Below, one piece after another: positions 43,267 through 45,306 of a stretch of 45,306 nt of DNA (its first letter is position 1; every line of letters begins with the position of its first letter). Below the pieces are notes generated by a model. The model made no database searches. It was not told the origin of the DNA and saw nothing but the letters and a program-made list of their open reading frames with translations. Both the position numbers and the translations under genes were made by a program. Source of the stretch: Pseudooceanicola lipolyticus (GTDB lineage Bacteria > Pseudomonadota > Alphaproteobacteria > Rhodobacterales > Rhodobacteraceae); the NCBI RefSeq assembly GCF_002786325.1, contig NZ_PGTB01000020.1, positions 1 to 45,306 of the forward strand, given 5' to 3'.

Positions 43267-44148
43267 GGTGAACAGGCCCGCCGCGACGATGATCGCGACG
43301 CCGATCACCACGTTCGAGGTCAGCACCTCGCCGAACACGATCAGGCCGATGGAGGCGGCAAAGACCAGCTGGAAATAGGCAAAGGGTTGTACCGCGCTGG
43401 CCTCCGCCACCTCGTAACAGCGGATCAGCAGCCAGTGCCCCAGCGCCCCGGTGACGCACAGCGCCGCCATCCAGATCGTATCGGGGCCGCTCATCGGTTC
43501 CCACGACGACAGGCCGATCAGGGTCATGAACACCGCCCCGGTCACCCCGGTCCAGAAAAACGATGTGGCAGTACGGTCGCGCCGCCCGGCATAGCGGGTC
43601 AGCAGGCCGTAAACCGCGAACATCACCGCCGCCAACAGCGGGATCACCGCAGAGGGATCGAACACGCCATAGCCCGGCTGCAGAATGATCAGGACACCGA
43701 CGAAACCGACGGCAATCGCGCTCCACCGCCGCCAACCGACCTTTTCGCCCAGGATCGGCCCCGACAGCGCCGCCACCAGCAACGGATAACAGGTGAACAC
43801 CGCGTGGCTCTGCACCAGGCCCAGCACGGTAAAGCCGTAGATCATCACGCAGATCTCGCCCGCCAGCAGCAGCCCGCGGATGATCTGGATCAGGGGCTGC
43901 GAGGTGCGCGCCGCCGCCCGCAGCCCGCCGGCACTGCGCGCCGCGACCGCCATCACGAACAGCGCAAAGAACCAATAGCGGATCATCACCACCATCAGCG
44001 TGTTGTACTCGCCCGCCAGATAGCGCGAGATGCCGTCCTGCACCGAGAACACGACGGTGGTGGCAATCATCAGCGCCACGCCCAGGCGCACGTTGTTGCT
44101 TTGCGCCGACGGGGTCTTCGGCGCGATAACCAGGCGGTCCGGCTGCAT
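43240..44148 (-). CDS. EamA/DMT-family transporter
   Basis: This 302-residue inner-membrane protein has about ten TM segments in two EamA repeats (LGVALMIATTVVFSVQDGIS ... VIPLLAAVMFAVYGLLTRYA). The ending [17 protein letters not shown] is basic and cytoplasmic. Such proteins export metabolites; the substrate is unknown. It begins one base after the mnmD stop and so is co-transcribed with it. Confidence 0.92.
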   Translation of the reverse strand: MQPDRLVIAPKTPSAQSNNVRLGVALMIATTVVFSVQDGISRYLAGEYNTLMVVMIRYWFFALFVMAVAARSAGGLRAAARTSQPLIQIIRGLLLAGEICVMIYGFTVLGLVQSHAVFTCYPLLVAALSGPILGEKVGWRRWSAIAVGFVGVLIILQPGYGVFDPSAVIPLLAAVMFAVYGLLTRYAGRRDRTATSFFWTGVTGAVFMTLIGLSSWEPMSGPDTIWMAALCVTGALGHWLLIRCYEVAEASAVQPFAYFQLVFAASIGLIVFGEVLTSNVVIGVAIIVAAGLFTLWRERQKR

Positions 44149-44149
44149 C

Positions 44150-44821
44150 TCAGGGTTTCTCCGCTATCGTCATGTGACGTTTGCGGCCATACCCCGGCTT
44201 TCGTGTAACAGTAAAGCCCGCCTCGGCCAGCCCGCGCCGCACGAAACCCGCCGCGGTATAGGTGGCCGCCGTACCGCCCGGCGCGGTGTGGCGGGCGACC
44301 TCGGCCATCAGCGCGGGTTCCCACAGTTCCGGGTTCTTGGCCGGCGAGAACCCGTCAAGAAACCAGGCATCCGCCACGCCCTCCCAGGTGGCCAGCCGCT
44401 GCCGCGCATCGCCGATCACAACGGTCAGTTCGGCGCCGCCCACCTGCATCGCCAGCCCGTCCAGCCGCCAGGCCGCCAGCAGTTCCGGCGCCAGCGCCGC
44501 CAGTTCCGGAAACGCCGCCAGCGCCAGCGCCATATCCCCGGCCGCCATCGGAAACGCCTCGAAACTGACAAAGCGCAACGTGCCCACTGCGCCCGCCGCC
44601 TGCCAAGCCTCGACCGCGGTCAGAAAGTTCAGCCCGGTGCCAAAGCCCAGCTCGCCGATGCAGAACCCGTCGCGGAACCGCCCCGGCAGCCCGTTGCCGT
44701 CAAGGAACACGTGGCGGGTCTCGGCCAGGCCGTTTTCCAGGCTGAAATAGGGGTCGTCGAACCGCGCCGACACCGGCACCCCGCCGTCGCGCCATTCGAT
44801 CTCTGCCTGCTGGTCCTGCAT
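44150..44821 (-). CDS. mnmD: tRNA 5-methylaminomethyl-2-thiouridine methyltransferase (MnmD, MnmC N-domain type)
   Basis: This 223-residue stand-alone version of the methyltransferase half of MnmC has SAM motif I IGELGFGTGLNFLTAV and the signature WFLDGFSPAKNPELW, diagnostic for the DUF752/MnmD family. It methylates nm5(s2)U to mnm5(s2)U at wobble position 34 of tRNAs. The ATG at 44821 is chosen; an in-frame GTG 11 codons upstream is less likely. The FAD oxidoreductase half of MnmC is not fused; a divergent FAD-protein gene lies 57 nt away. Confidence 0.9.
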   Translation of the reverse strand: MQDQQAEIEWRDGGVPVSARFDDPYFSLENGLAETRHVFLDGNGLPGRFRDGFCIGELGFGTGLNFLTAVEAWQAAGAVGTLRFVSFEAFPMAAGDMALALAAFPELAALAPELLAAWRLDGLAMQVGGAELTVVIGDARQRLATWEGVADAWFLDGFSPAKNPELWEPALMAEVARHTAPGGTAATYTAAGFVRRGLAEAGFTVTRKPGYGRKRHMTIAEKP

Positions 44822-44878
44822 CCGCGAAAGCCTTAGTCTAAGACGGCGCGACACTGGCGAAAGGGTCCGGCATTGGCA

Positions 44879-45306
44879 ATGGCCGAAATCACCATCCGCG
44901 GCGCTGGCATCTTCGGCCTGTCGATCGCCTGGGCCTGTTCACGGCGCGGCGCCCGAGTGCGGGTGATCGACCCGCTGGGCCCCGGCGCCGGCACCAGCGG
45001 CGGCATCGTCGGTGCGCTGGCGCCGCATGTGCCGGAGAACTGGAACGACAAGAAGGCGTTCCAGCTCGACAGCCTGCTGCTGGCCGAAGCCTTCTGGGCC
45101 GGGGTCGAGGCCACCGGCGGCCTAACGGCCGGCTATGGCCGCAGCGGGCGGCTGCAACCGATTGCCGATGAGGCCGCGCTGGACCTGGCCCGCAGCCGCG
45201 CCGAAAACGCCAAAACCCTGTGGCAGGGCAAGGCCGACTGGCGCATCCTGCCGGTGAACCAGGCCGGCCCCTGGTGCCCGGCCAGCCCGACCGGCCTGGT
45301 CATTCA
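44879..45306 (+). CDS. FAD-dependent oxidoreductase (DAO family, partial; C-terminus outside window)
   Basis: About 142 residues are visible. A dinucleotide-binding N-terminus, MAEITIRGAGIFGLSIAWAC, carries GxGxxG and is followed by RVRVIDPLGPGAGTSGGIVG and GALAPHVPENWNDKK, as in D-amino-acid oxidase/MnmC C-domain proteins. It is divergent from mnmD with a 57-nt spacer. It may provide the cmnm5U to nm5U oxidation of an MnmC pathway, or be a glycine/sarcosine-oxidase relative; the missing C-terminus prevents a decision. Confidence 0.75.
   Translation, partial: MAEITIRGAGIFGLSIAWACSRRGARVRVIDPLGPGAGTSGGIVGALAPHVPENWNDKKAFQLDSLLLAEAFWAGVEATGGLTAGYGRSGRLQPIADEAALDLARSRAENAKTLWQGKADWRILPVNQAGPWCPASPTGLVI

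Noticed and set aside
1-45306. CRISPR arrays, tRNA genes, insertion sequences or prophage genes
   Set aside because: No regularly spaced repeats, cloverleaf-like segments, transposase, integrase or phage structural genes were found on either strand.

Overview
The window reads as a chromosomal segment of an alphaproteobacterium of the order Rhodobacterales (Roseobacter/Paracoccus-type). The reasons are the high GC content, strong GGAGG-type ribosome binding sites, families typical of that order (DUF1523 and probable DUF6638 proteins, a taurine-pyruvate aminotransferase with TauR-type boxes) and dense packing with ATGA/TGATG overlaps. I see no rRNA, tRNA, CRISPR array, insertion sequence or prophage gene.

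Region 1 (1-12665) is one long leftward catabolic operon with a divergent LacI-family regulator (11658-12665). Read 5' to 3' on the minus strand it encodes a Tat-exported binding protein, two permeases and two ATPases (an ABC importer of the sugar/polyol class). These are followed by a Gfo/Idh/MocA oxidoreductase, a TIM-barrel sugar isomerase/epimerase, a DUF4432 (aldose-epimerase-like) protein, an SDR, a class III CoA-transferase and a binding-protein-like protein without a signal peptide, cut by the window edge. The substrate cannot be named. The two ATPases look asymmetric, with all non-canonical residues falling in one composite ATP site.

Region 2 (12675-20568) holds a soluble GAF-PAS histidine kinase without a partner, a creatinase, a three-gene leftward group (alpha/beta hydrolase, predicted outer-membrane protein, small secreted protein), a succinate-semialdehyde-type aldehyde dehydrogenase, and the housekeeping pair ybaB-recR.

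Region 3 (20759-27452, ending at a hairpin terminator near 27600) is a co-directional six-gene set with no assigned function: a coiled-coil protein, a soluble protein of unknown family, a AAA+ ATPase with a large unassigned N-terminal half, a probable DUF6638 protein, a two-TM small protein and a DUF1523 membrane protein. It is the best candidate here for an undescribed system.

Region 4 (27621-34785) is a mixed housekeeping stretch: RluA-type pseudouridine synthase, NTF2-like protein, LysE exporter with a GFA-family protein, a small gene preceded by a 10-codon leader ORF, free methionine-R-sulfoxide reductase, a STAS/anti-sigma-kinase pair, gamma-glutamyltransferase, HspQ and a small transglycosylase-like lipoprotein.

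Region 5 (34823-40273) is a taurine island. It has a taurine-pyruvate aminotransferase gene (tpa) and a MocR/TauR-like regulator, each preceded by two CTGGACYTA-type boxes exactly 22 bp apart. Two unknown genes lie between them.

Region 6 (40266-45306) has dapA, a soluble-lytic-transglycosylase gene, an EamA transporter, mnmD, and the start of a divergent FAD-dependent oxidoreductase that runs off the window and may supply the second half of an MnmC-type activity.
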